From positions 15,019,501 to 15,083,500 of the forward strand of contig JAYKKT010000086.1 in the NCBI GenBank assembly GCA_036023115.1: a stretch of DNA of 64,000 nt, written 5' to 3'. A program made the position numbers and the translations under genes. Each line of letters opens with the position of its first letter. Positions within the stretch are counted from its first letter, which is position 1. Of the stretch, positions 1 through 11,763 are shown piece by piece. The stretch is from Brasenia schreberi. Lineage: Eukaryota; Streptophyta; Magnoliopsida; Nymphaeales; Cabombaceae. A model generated the notes under the pieces. It made no database searches. It worked only from the letters and a program-made list of their open reading frames with translations, and was not told the origin of the DNA.

Positions 1-488
1 TGTATTCAGATGTTGATTGGGCAAGCTCTCTCTCTTAATAGAAGATCCACTTCGTAGGTATTGTGCATTCATCTGGGGTAATCTGACATCCTCGAAGAGT
101 AAGAAACAAAATGTGATCTCTAAGATCATGTGTCGAAGTAGTAATATCGAGTCATTGTCTCAACTACTGCGTGAACTCATTTGGTTAAAAACAACTACTT
201 AAAGAGCTTCGATTTAGGGATATTATACAAATGACACTCATTTGTGATAATCAAGTTGCATTACATATTGCCTCTAATCCAGCCGATTCACGAGAGGACC
301 AAAGATACTTGACATAGACTCCGGCTATTTTATTAGAGAAAAGGTTTCTAAAAAAATTTTCAACATCATTCATCTTTGTTCTAAAGACCAATTGGTTGAT
401 ATTCTTACAAAACTAGTAGTTGTGAATGGATTAAAGAAAGCTCTTGACAAATTGAGTGTTTCAAGTATTCAAGACCCAACTTGAGGGG
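1..488 (+). mobile_element. Ty1/copia 3' end (RNase H fragment)
   Basis: The element enters from the left edge. The first 200 bases translate to a copia RNase H stretch (VDWASSLSLNRRSTSRYC, then SKKQN). Further on, in shifted frames, come remnants of the pol C-terminus, including a phrase like ILTKLVVVNGLKKALDK. It ends in a polypurine tract, ACTTGAGGGGG, at about 479-489. Stops and frame changes show it is dead. The LTR that should follow is displaced by the LINE tail at 489-908. Family assignment rests on motifs I can read; the rest of the element lies outside the window. Confidence 0.8.
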
Positions 489-908
489 GTTCTGAGTGTT
501 GGGCAATTAACATGTACAAAAGATGTTTGTGACAGAAATGAAGATGTTGAGATGGATGAGTGGTCATACAAGAAAAGACTGTATACATAATGAGGTTATT
601 AGAAACAAATTAGGAATGGCACCAATAGAGGATAAAATGAGAGAATATCGTTTAAGATGGTTTGGACATATAGAAAGAAGATCAGAAGAAGACCTATAAG
701 AAGGTATTAAAAACTAAATTTTAAAAGTATTAAAAGAGGTAGAGGACGATCACAAAAGTGTTGAAAAGAAACAATAAAGAATGATCTAGCTTATTTTGAG
801 TTAACTGCTAACATGGCACATGATAGAGCTATGTGGAAACAAAGAATCCATGTAGCCGACCCCATCTAGTATGGGAAAAGGCTTAGTTGTTGTTGTTGTT
901 TGTTGTAT
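489..908 (+). mobile_element. RTE-type LINE, 5'-truncated 3' end
   Basis: This stretch matches the last 430 bases of the larger LINE at 8440-11352. Shared features are the phrase [11 protein letters not shown] in translation, the 3' signature GTAGCCGACCCCATCTAGTA near 851, and a tail of repeated TTG at 886-907. It starts immediately after a copia polypurine tract, so it appears to have inserted at or beside the junction between copia internal DNA and LTR. No open frame of useful length survives. Confidence 0.8.
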
Positions 909-1285
909 TTGGGTCATACGGATCCCAATGGATCATATTCTGATCCATTGGGAGCTAAGTATTATTAAATCTACTAATTAGGGGCATTTAGGTCTTCCAA
1001 GTTAAAAACTAGTATAAGTAATGCCCTAATCTTAAACCGTATGATTAAGAGAATGGAATAAGAGAGAGGGGGCTGCAACCTAATGTGATACCGACACCTT
1101 CTTGCTTCAGTTTGATGGTGTTTCTTATTTAGTTTGTTATTATTCCTATTTGGGTTGTTTCTCTGTATTTCTCACATATCCAGTGACCAATTTAGTTTCT
1201 CATCGAGCAAAAGTAAAATCATTTCCTTCACATAGCGAAGTACTCTGTCTAGAGCTTCTCAATTGGTTCTATCTGAACAACTAGT
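903..1285 (+). repeat. Probable copia LTR remnant
   Basis: The sequence after the LINE tail resembles the LTR of the copia at 36317-42135 in order of motifs: GGATC(C/T)CAATGGATCA, then CTGATCCATT, then a CTTCCAAGTTAA block, then a GGCTGCAACC block. It probably is the LTR belonging to the copia fragment at 1-488, now separated from its polypurine tract by the LINE. The right boundary is uncertain. Confidence 0.4.
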
Positions 1286-1329
1286 ATATCTACTCAACTT
1301 ACACACTTCAAACAATATTTGGTCGTGTA

Positions 1330-3560
1330 AAGTTGGTTAGATATATCAAATTACCGATAATATGAGAATATCATAGTTGAGACATGAGCATACCACTTTC
1401 ATTCTTATAGTGTCGTTTACTATTTTTATATTTGAACCAAACAATAATATATCATCTACGTAAAAGAAAAGAATGATGAATGCATTATTGACTGATTTAC
1501 AGTAAACACACTTATCATAATCATTAGAAACAAAGTCAAAAGATGATTTTACATAATCAAACTTTTCATTATTTAGGAGCTTATTTAAAACCCTATAATG
1601 ATTTAACAAGCTTACACACCTTATACTCATTCTCACGATTTAATCCTTTTGGATGATCTATATAAATTTATTAATAGAGGTCACTATGCATGAAAGCATT
1701 ATTTACATCCATTTGAAGGATTGTATGGTCATAGAAACTGGAGAATAGCTATCAAAGTAATCTATTTCTTTTTTTTTGTTTGTATCTCTTGACAACTAAT
1801 TTAGTCTTATACTTGTTGACTTCTGTCTACATTCAGTTTCTTCTTAAAGATCTACTTACAACCCATAGTAGAATAACTAGGAGGCAAATCCACCAATTCG
1901 AAAGTATTGTTAGAGATAATTGACTAGATTTCATCGTTAATGGCTTCCTTCCAAAACTTACCTTCAAGTAAGGTCGTATCCTACTACAAGGTGATAATAA
2001 TATCCTCAACTTTCAAAGTAACAAGGTCACTTTCAAAGTCTTTCGATATCCTAAGTCGTTTACTTCTACTTGGTTCGATTATTTTCTCGTTGTAATATGA
2101 TATAGAAACAACATAATTAGGGTCACCCTACATTTGTCATCCTTTCCACATAATCGGGAATGAAACTAGTAGTAGTATCAAAATCTCTTAAAGATACACT
2201 TTGAGGAACTTCATTCTTCATGAAAAATACATTCTCAAAGAATGTAGCATCATGAAGCTCAATTATTATGTTGACATCTATATCATAAACATCTTATCTA
2301 TGAAAGAATCTGTACATATAGGTCATCTCCACATAACTCAAAAATATAACATCCATTGTTTTAGGTTCTAATCTTTTTCTCTTGTGTTTATATATGAGTA
2401 TCAAAAAGTAGAGGTTTGTAGTGATCTATCATTCTTTTTCTTAAATCAAAGTTTACATGACCCTAACATACCATACATCATATAATTCAATATTGTACTA
2501 TGAAGAAGAAGAAAAGAAAGAAGAAGTAGAGGTTTATTAACATTAAAATTCATATAATAATCAATAATTGGTTCTACATTAATTTTAAACAGATTCTCCA
2601 AATTACACAAATAATCCTTCACAAAGAAACACTTTGTATCACTTTGTATTGAGTCGTGTAATTACGATTTTATTACATTTGCAATCTAATCTTATTCTCT
2701 TCCCAACTAAAATAGGACCACTGAGGATATTTCGGCGAATCTTTATAATGTGTCTAATTTCTTGAAGAGTTAGAACCTTTTTCGAAGGAAACTTCAAGTC
2801 CTCAAGCCTTTCGCCCTTGACTTTAGCAGTCAAATGATCCCCTAAATCATAGTTATGCTACAAACAGCTTGGTAGTATAAACGTGCATATTAGCCCTAGT
2901 ATCTACAATCCAGTACTGCAGTTTATAAATAGAAAGAAGATGGGATTTAAGGTATAAATACTTGTCACTAGTAGACGCAGTGGTCACTATGTTGATAATA
3001 GCTCCTTTAGTGGCACAAGTTTCTTTGCTTTCTTTGAAGGAGAGCCCCTCGCATAATGTCACTTTACCACAAAATCAACACAGTTTTTTCTTGGATTTCT
3101 TTTTTATCTTGACCTTCGGTTTACGCTTTTCCTATTTTTTTTAGGATTACGAGGTTGTTTACTTTCAATCATCAAGTTTACTCTAAGGGTGTTGTCTATA
3201 TGCATAACGGGTTTCTGACTTCTATGCTCTTGCTCCTACCTTTTTATCTACTAAGATATCATCAAGGGTCATCTTATCCTTCTTATGCTTGAGATCCAGG
3301 TCGAAACTCTCCAAGACTTGGGAAATTTCTCAATAATAGACATAACAATAAATTTGTTTGAAAGTTAAACCATGGTATAAAAACTTAAACTCTTGGGCTT
3401 GTTCGGTTACGAATTTTTCCTCTACCATTTGATACTTAAGTAATTACTTTTCAAGACCAAAGTCTTCAATATTTATTTTCGATCCAAGGCATCCACGTAT
3501 ATTTCACTATCGTGAGAGGAGAAGAGCTATAAATGTTGAATAAAATATTTGATAGTGTCC
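1330..3560 (-). mobile_element. Degenerate Ty1/copia element, minus strand
   Basis: Read right to left, the order is that of a copia pol. There is a protease-like WIVDTRANMHV at about 2880-2915. A GAG-pre-integrase stretch follows (KKVLTLQEIRHIIKIRRN, 2640-2833). Then come integrase C-terminal and early RT remnants (VNNAFMHSDLY near 1690), and an RT core with the catalytic motif FFYVDDILLFGS at about 1420-1460. Frames are broken throughout and no flanking LTRs were recognised. It is unrelated in orientation to the copia fragment at 1-488. Confidence 0.75.
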
Positions 3561-5470
3561 ATAATATATAATAGGGGCATAGGGTGTGCTGATTCTACTC
3601 TATGATTTTGTCCGAGCTTCTAATTTAAGTATCATCGGGTTGGAGACAAATTAACTCGATATAAAAGTTCAACCCTAACATAGTAAACTAGATTAGACAT
3701 ATTTCAAATTGGAAAAACTTTTCTTACATCAAGTTCAAGTTGACATTAGGTTGGAGGATAGCAGATGTAGACATTTTTACTGTAGATAATACTTATTTCT
3801 CTAAGATTGTTGAAAATAACTATAGAAATACATACATAAAAAACCAACATGAAACAATTATAAACATACCCCAATCAATAACCACAAATCCAAAGTAAAC
3901 CATAAACAAAACGTATGGAAAAAACAAGCAAACTTTAATCAGAAAAGAGAACTTATTTGTGTGGGTCACCCTTGCGGACTTGCCTTAGAGAAATCAACGT
4001 CCCACTATAAAGTACGTACGGGTATCATGCTGGAATGGGTTGAGTTCGGTTATTCTGAATGGGATCCAAAGCCTGACTACGTCCAATAAATCAGTCATTG
4101 GATGTTTATTGGCTTATGTCCTCAACTCACGAGTTTTAGAGGTCCACCCATGAGCCACCCCAGACCCATAGCCAGCTTCAACCAAACAATGCTCCGCCTC
4201 TCCACTTGCCTATCCTACCGCAATTTATAATCCCATCTGCAACCCTGGATTCTTAGCTTTCATGCGCCAAAATCCGCCTTCTTGAACTAGCAACTCTCGC
4301 CCCATTTCCTTGCACAACGGGAAAAACAGAGGAAACACCGCCAACCGTCACCTCTGATCACCACCTCGCTGACACGCATGTCTCTCTCTCTTACACATAC
4401 ACAGATGCACGTGCGCACAAACTAACCCGGAATAGTCCAATACAATGAATTGAACAGAAGAATGGTGATAAAAATAGATGAAGAAGAAGAGTGTATGGGT
4501 GTGTGCCTTCCACTGTGCGGATCCAAGCGACACAAATATGTTTTTTTGCTTGTGACCGATGTACTTTGCCCACTAGTTGTTCTGTGAAATTCTCTAAAAA
4601 GAGCAGTTAGTGACATCCAACTAAAAAAGGCACTATACATAGTTTAGTTTCTTCATGCCATTTATGGCATCATAACTGCGTATATGAAATTTAACCTAGA
4701 AGATGCTTGGCATATAAATTTTTGCAGGGTGATTTCACTCATCAATCAAGATGATAGTTTAGATCCTTCTGTTTTTTCTTTGATCATTAAATTTGTCAAT
4801 CGGTTCTACGAGATTTAATCGAAACCTCGTTTATGAATATTGAGGATTCAATTCAGTAACTGATTTTGACAACAATGGTTTTGAATATATGAAAAACACA
4901 TATTCATAAGATAAACAATTTTGCAGCATACATTTGTAGCCACATAAATCTTACCAAGAATCAAATAACCTCATGTGTGCTATTCTCTGATGGTCATATT
5001 TTGGAAACCCATAAAATAAGAAAAAACTGATAAAGATATATTTTAGGATTTGTGACTAGAAAAGATCCTAACTGGAATCAGACACTTTCATCTGCTATTC
5101 TTCTATAGAACCATATACATTATTATAAACAAGCATCACTAATATTTTGCAATTTTCCTGTTGTAGATAATTAAGTTGTGAGATTCCTCATAGTCATAGC
5201 ATTTCAAGCTCCTCCTTCCCATGTATGGTATGGCTCCGCAAATAGAGTAAGCACTCATTGTTAATGGCAAATCGACTGATTCACAGTCTGCGTCGACTCT
5301 CATTCTTCTGTAAACAATCCCATTCTTCTTTATCAAGGTAAACTACGCAAAGAACACATACAACTCCATTTCAAGAGGAGGACAGAGTGAAAAGCTTGTG
5401 CCTTTGTTTCTGATGTCAGAGTGGTCATTCGGCCTTCCACATGGATTGGTCCTCCTTCCTGCTTGTCCAG
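3561..5470. other. No clear gene; upstream of the CRM gene
   Basis: No convincing exon or element was found. An ATG at 4189 opens a short reading frame, MLRLSTCLSYRNL, that resembles the start of an organelle-targeting peptide and could be part of the missing first exon of the CRM gene, but it stops after 13 codons and I have no splice evidence. CT-rich and CA-rich stretches lie at 4377-4405. The overlapping minus-strand frames at 4348-4640 have no recognisable content. Confidence 0.3.
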
Positions 5471-5741
5471 TTCATGGGAATCTTCATGGGGCTTCAGGAC
5501 TGTGAGTTATGGTTCAGTCAATGTGGTGCTTACTGAAGGGATGCCGAAGTTTGAGGCACATGAAGTGGAAGCACCAAAGAAGGAGAAATGGAAAACCAAG
5601 AAGCGGCTGAAACTGCAACGGATGAGAGAGAAGAGAAAAAGAAAGCTGGCTAGCAAGACAGATCCACGGCGCCTCACTATCAAAGGAAAGAAGCAGAAGT
5701 TTCCGACTGCAGAGGCAAGAATCAAGGCCAAAATAGAGAAG
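5471..5741 (+). CDS. CRM gene exon, N-terminal basic region
   Basis: The acceptor follows a pyrimidine-rich run (CCTCCTTCCTGCTTGTCCAG). The exon reads SSWESSWGFRTVSYGSVN, then EGMPKFEAHEV, then a lysine/arginine-rich segment and IKAKIEK, with a donor G|GTGAAG at 5741/5742. It ends in phase 0 and joins in frame to the exon at 14827 (DKIKEAMLIEKLKKYEVPK). No stop occurs in the exon. An earlier exon must exist because there is no suitable start codon. Confidence 0.75.
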
Positions 5742-8439
5742 GTGAAGTTTAAGAATTTACATCATGATTTTTCTTTTTCTTTTTTGCTTCAAATTGGAAC
5801 TTGACATTATTATGAAATACTGTGTTGTCCTCATCACACACTGTTTTATTGTGGTTTATAATTCCACATCGTGTCATTGTTGAGTCAAAAATGGAAAATA
5901 AACAGTATCCAAGAAACTAAAAAATAAAGGATAGACCTCAAGTGGGTTAGCATATGCAGCCTTCCGTGCTGCCTTATGTAGTTGACATTCTGCACGGTGG
6001 TGCAAGTTGATATTGTGCCTTATTGTAAAGTGCATTCAGAGGAAGAGGTTCTATTGTTTCGCGGTTATAGAGTTAATCAGGGTGCTGGTCAATGACCACG
6101 CGTGCACTATGATAATGTCATAGCAGTAGTAATGCAGATAACTGCATTTCGTTGTGGAAGAGTAGGAGTATAGTAGTAGGTGAGTTTCTTTCTTCAGATG
6201 TCTATTAAAGTTCCTTCATAAAGCTTAATATTGGTTAGACTAAGACCTACTTTATTATTTTTTGTTCTTTAAGAAGAACTTCTCTTTGGCATTGTTCAGC
6301 TTTTATCCAGGTATAATGGCCCTTTGTGTTCTTACTTATATGAACATTTGGTTTTCGTGAAGGTTCATGCATTGCTAGTTCCTCCCTTGAGACTTGGCAT
6401 CCGTAAGTCTCAATCATACATGGGGCATGCAGGGCAACTTAAGGGAAAGGTTGCAAGTTGACATATGCTTTGGTTGTTAGTGTCTACCGGTGCATAGTCA
6501 AGAACTGTATAGTTCTGGGCATTGGCAATGATGGGAAGTCAGGAGGCCATCAGTTAGGTTGTAACTGACAGTTTAGCAAGACAAAGTTAGTTAGTTGCAC
6601 CACATCAACCAAGAATCGTTCTCAGGCATTCACGGATGAAGAGGCAAATAGTTCAAGTCTCCTATAAGTGGCATTTGTACAACAACTCCGGTAAGTTCTC
6701 TATGTTGGGCCTGTCGGGCAACCCAGTTGTAGGCCTTCTGCTGGCAGGACGCATGCAGCTGATGCTCTCCTTTACCTCGTATGGCCATAGCAACTCTATC
6801 TATGTTCTCCATGGATTTTCATATTCGGTTCAAACCCTTCAAACACACACGAATTCACACGCACACATACATACATACACATATAGTTTATGTGTATACA
6901 TATGCAACATATACATGTATACATACATATATATTATATATATTTGTAAATTTTTGATAGGTTTCTTGTTTGTTGGTTTCCTGCCAAGTTTTTTCTTCTT
7001 ACAAGCTTGCTTGATGGATAAGAGAGTACCATATGTCATTTAGTTTTAAGAGAGGAAAGAAAAAAGCCCTGTTTCATATTAAATCATGAAGTTTGTCATG
7101 ATCTTGATGGTAGTAACTTGATGCTTCCATTCCTGAGGAGGTTTTTCCTTTCAATTTTGTGCTTTTATGGTTGTTAATTTTGGCGACATGGACCTTCTTG
7201 TACTTTGTGACTTTAGTTTGGAAAGAAGTAGATACCTGGTCCTCCAAACTTAATGAAATTGTAATTGTGTTAAACTTTTGCAGTTACCTTGAACTTTTAT
7301 GTGTTCCCTTCTTATTTCTCTGTAGAGATTTATACATGAATGCTGGTGCTTAAACACTTTATGATTTCTGTCAATAGGCTTATTTAACGGTGTATCATTT
7401 TGAAGTTCATCAGTAACTTATACTGAAGAATTTTGAAGCGTACTTCTGACTTTGTTTACCCTAAAAGCGTTCTATATCTGCTACTGTACAGGACTAATTG
7501 TTAGTCATGGTTTTTATGCTGGAGAAGTTGCATTCTCCAGCTATCCTGGGTTAACATTGCGTTAAAAGCTTTTACTGAATAACTCAAGATACTAGTGGAA
7601 GGCAATTCATTCCATCAGTAGATTCGTAAAATGCATGCATCAATGTGAACTTCAAAAGGGAAGGACGTTTGTCAGAAGGTACTTGCATCATCTTGGAATA
7701 TGGATGATACATAATTTACTAAGAGAGAATTTTGAACAGGAATAAAGCAGGATAAGAAAGGTGACAAATTGAAAAAGATACATTATTCTGGGTAACAAAT
7801 GCATCAGGATGAGACAGAAAAGGATTTGATGAAAGATCGTTTTAAGACAGCAGAGCTCGAATAGGCACTTGGATCCAGTCATTTTCTTATTGCCTTTGGC
7901 ATCCCCCTAGACTGAAACGACACTGCAGCAAATCCTTCATATGTGCTAAAATATTGGCAAGATGATGGAGTTCCAAGGAGAAATATAACAAAATTCTGAG
8001 CACTATTTTATTTGTTTTTAAAGACCCTGCCACATTGCATCACATGCTTTTTGTTACGCAACATTTTCAAGATACTAGCAGCTGTTAAAAATAAAAGGGA
8101 AAGGAAATGCACACATGCATATAGATGAAAAGTGCATGAAGTTTAGAGAGCATATTTTGCTTGACGATTATAATCAAAACCAACTATCCCGAGACTGCCA
8201 TTTAGTGCTACCTAGGATAAGTTGGTGGAGAAAGATGACATCATTGGTTGTAAAGCTACTTCTGATGATCATTGATGTGTGGCTAAATTTATGGAAATAA
8301 TAACATGATTATTTGCAGTGGCTTCACATAAGGTTCTTTGGATTTAGCATTTATGTACATGGTGGCCACTTAACAATCAAGCCCTTCATGTGATAAAGAA
8401 GTTAGTCCCGCTACATTGCTGCCCGAATGTAGTGAATAA
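5742..8439 (+). other. CRM gene long intron, left part
   Basis: This is intron sequence with no exon or recognised element. A CA/TA-rich simple repeat lies at about 6838-6950 (ACACAC runs, CATA repeats, TATATA runs). The open frames at 6636-7043 and 6839-7039 are products of that repeat and are not credible genes. Confidence 0.6.
6838..6950. repeat. CA/TA microsatellite cluster
   Basis: Mixed dinucleotide and tetranucleotide repeats: ACAC runs, three CATA units, then TATATATATTATATATATT. Lies inside the long CRM intron. Confidence 0.85.
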
Positions 8440-11352
8440 TTTTTAGAGAGGGTCTCCGTATTTTGAATATGAACGGATAAGGAGGGTAAGAAAGGTAGTC
8501 CTAGATAATAAGATTCGTATTGGTTCTTGGAATATCGAAATATTATCCGGTAAGCTAATGAAAATGGTAGATACTATGATTCGAAGAAAGATTCATATTC
8601 TATGTTTACAAGAGACAAAATGGGTTGGAGAAAAAGTAAAGGAGCTAGAGGATACAGGTTTTAAATTATGATACTCAGGTAAAGAAAAGGCTCGAAACAG
8701 AGTTGGTATTATCATAAATAAAGATTTAAAGGATAGTGTAGTAGATATACAATGATACGGTGATTGAATCATGACGTTGAAATTAGTGGTAGGAGCAGAG
8801 GTTTTGAATATAGTTTGTGCTTACGCACCCCAAGTAGGACTAGAAGATAATATAAAGACAGCTTTTTGGGAAGAGTTAGATAAGGTGATTCAAGAGATTC
8901 CACAAAGGGAGATGATTTGTTTAGGAGGAGACTTAAATGGACATGTCGTTAAATAGGCATTAGGATATCAAGGTATTCATGAAAACTTTGGTTTTGGGGA
9001 TATAAATGATGAAGGTATGGAGATTTTAAATTTTGTTGTAGCATTTGATCTCTTTATAGTCAATACAATCTTCAAAAAATGAGATGAACATTTAATTACT
9101 TATAAGAGTGGCTTATCACAAACACAAATTGATTACTTTATTTGTAGAAAAAAAGATAGAGCATGTTGTAAAGATTGCAAGGTAATTTCAGGAGAAAGCT
9201 TAACCACCTAACATTGACTTTTAGTTATGGATTTACAAATAAAAAAATGGACAAAGAAGAAAAGAGTGCATCGAGCTATTCAGACTAAATGGTGGAACCT
9301 CAAAAGCTAGAAAGAAGATATATTTAAATAGAAAGTCCTCCAAGGAGATGTTTGGAATTATGTTGGTACACCCATGATATGTGAAACAATATGGCTATAT
9401 ATATTAGAAAAGTGGCGAAAGATGTGTTAGGTGTATCTAAGGTAGGTGTACCGGCACAAAAATAAGCTTGGTGGTGGAGTGAAGTACTGAAAAATAAAAT
9501 CAAGGCAAAGAGGGCATGCTACAAATTACATTATAGTAAGAAAACTAGTGAAACTTTAGAGGCTTATAAGAAAGCAAAGAAGGAAGCGAAAAAGGCTATG
9601 AGTGAAGTAAAAGCTAAAATTTGGGAAGATTTATATAAAATACTCAACTCAAAAGAGGGTGAAAGAGATATTTTTAGGATAGCTAGGGCTAGAGATAAGA
9701 AAATTAAAAATCTTAACTATGTTAGATGGACGAGGATAAAAAAATTCTAGTGGCAAATGATGATATAAGAAATAGATAGAAAAACTATTTTTATAAGCTT
9801 TTTAATGAAAATAAAGATGTTAGTATTAGCTTAGATGAGTTAGCCAAATCAGAAAAGTATATAAACCATAATTTCTACTAACATATTCAAAAGAATGAAG
9901 TCAAGGAGGCTCTTAAACATATGAAGGGTGGTAAATCGGTAGGACCACACAATATTCCTATAGAAGTTTGAAAAATACTAAGAGAAATAGGAATCACTTG
10001 GCTCACAAGACTATTTAATGAAATATGGAGAAACCAAAAGATGCCCGAGGGATGAAGAGAGAGTACACTTATACCCATATATAAGAATAAGGGAGACATT
10101 CAGAATTGTGCGAATTATCGAGGTATCAAGTTAATGAGCCATACTATGAAATTTTGAGAAAGAATTATCGAACATAGGTTAAGACAAGTATCAAGTACAA
10201 CAGAGAACCAATTTGGATTCATGCCAGGCAGATCTACTATTGAAATGATTCACCTTTTGAGATGTCTTATAGAACATTTTAGAGCAAAAAAGAAAGAGCT
10301 TCACATGATATTTATTGATCTAGAAAAAGCTTATGATAGGGTACCAAATGAGGTTCTTTAGAGGACTTTGGAAAAAAGAGGTATCCCATTGACATACATT
10401 AACCTTATAAGAGACATGTATGATGGTGCAAAAACATGTGTGAGGACTCATGAAGGAATGATAGACTTCTTTGAAGTTAATATTGGGTTACATCAAGGAT
10501 CAACTTTAAGTCCATATTTATTTATAATGGTGATTAATGAGTTAACAAAAATTATGTTAGTAGGGGAGTCTAAGGAAAAGGTTAATAGAAAATTTGAACT
10601 ATGAAGAGAAACATTAGAAAGCAAAGGCCTCAGGCTTAGTAGAACAAAGACAGAATATATGGAATGTAAGTTTGATCATTTGGTTACTTCAGAGGACATA
10701 GAAATTAAAATTGACACACATTGCATCCCCCAAAAGGAAAGTTTTAAATACTTAGAGTCAATTTTTCTGAGTGATGGAAGAATTGATGGAGATGTTATGC
10801 ATAGAATTAATGTTGATTGGTTAAAATGGAGAGGAGGATTAGGTATTCTTTGTGATAAGAAGATACTGTTAAAGTTAAAAGGTAAATATTATAGAGCACC
10901 AATTAGGCCTGCCATGTTTTATGGTTCTGAGTGTTGGGCGGTTAATCATCTAACATGTACAAAAGATGTCTGTGACAGAAATAAAGATGTTGCGATGGAT
11001 CAATGGTCATACAAGAAAAGACCGTATACATAATGAGGTTATTAGAAACAAATTAAGAGTGGCACCAATAGAGGATAAAATGAGAGAATATCGTTTAAGA
11101 TGGTTCTGACATATAGTAAGAAGATCAAAAAAAGAACATCTAAGAAGGTATGAAAAACTAAATTTGAAAAGTATTAAAAGAGGTAGAGGATGACCACAAA
11201 AGTGTTGGAAAGAAACAATAAAGAATGATCTAGCTTATTGTGAGTTAAATGCTAACATGGCACATGATAGGGCTCTGTTGAAACAAAGAATCCATGTAGC
11301 CGACCCAGTTTAGTATGGGAAAAGGCTTAGTTGTTGTTTGTTGTTTGTTATT
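8440..11352 (+). mobile_element. RTE-type LINE, near full length but dead
   Basis: The copy lies in sense orientation in the CRM gene intron. It encodes, in broken frames, an apurinic-type endonuclease (RIGSWNIE near 8514, CLQETKW near 8605, CLGGDLNGH near 8920). A reverse transcriptase follows (FGFMPGRSTIEMIHLLR near 10215, MIFIDLEKAYDRVP near 10305, LHQGSTLSPYLFIMVINELT near 10490). A C-terminal region comes last, then a 3' tail of TTG/TTTG repeats at about 11330-11352. At least eight in-frame stops are visible. The RT has lost the segment that should hold the catalytic F/YADD box between INELTK and GESKEKVN (about 10540-10575). The order and the TTG tail fit the RTE clade. Confidence 0.85.
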
Positions 11353-11463
11353 ATATTATAGCTTTACCATTGAAAGGGCATATAGTCGATATGAATGGTT
11401 GCTAGACATACAGATTATCATTTTCTGTTGCACTACATATGTTGTTTAGATGTTCCGTTTATT

Positions 11464-11471
11464 GAATATAT
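11464..11471 (+). repeat. hAT target site duplication, left copy
   Basis: GAATATAT directly precedes the element end CAGTGTT; the same eight bases follow the right end at 14796-14803. Confidence 0.9.
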
Positions 11472-11486
11472 CAGTGTTGTTTGACT

Positions 11487-11550
11487 CGTATCATATCATG
11501 TATCGTTGGGCTCCACGATACGGGCGTATCGTATCGTATCATATCGTACT
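11487..11550. repeat. hAT subterminal GTATCG motifs, left end
   Basis: Clustered copies of CGTATC/CGATAC-like hexamers (CGTATCATATC, GTATCG, CGATACGGGCGTATCGTATC) just inside the left end. Such subterminal arrays are typical transposase-binding sites in hAT elements; binding here is inference. Confidence 0.7.
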
Positions 11551-11763
11551 TTAATATTAAAATAATGTAAAAATTAATTAAAAATTAGTAAAAAATCGAA
11601 AAAAATCAGAAAAAATCAGATAATTGCTTTAAATTCATATAATGTAAGTTTAGTACAGATTGAGCATTCAACATTGAACAATTGCATCCAAATTTATATA
11701 TTTTGAATCCAAAAAATAAAATACAGACACAATTTACACTACAGTTACATATAATGTTACATT

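Noticed and set aside
4348..4640. Three overlapping minus-strand frames
   Set aside because: Mutually overlapping, translated from CT/CA-rich sequence, no recognisable content.
5507..5731. 74-codon minus-strand frame
   Set aside because: Antisense shadow of the CRM gene exon at 5471-5741.
6636..7043. 135-codon plus-strand frame
   Set aside because: Much of it is translated CA/TA microsatellite within an intron.
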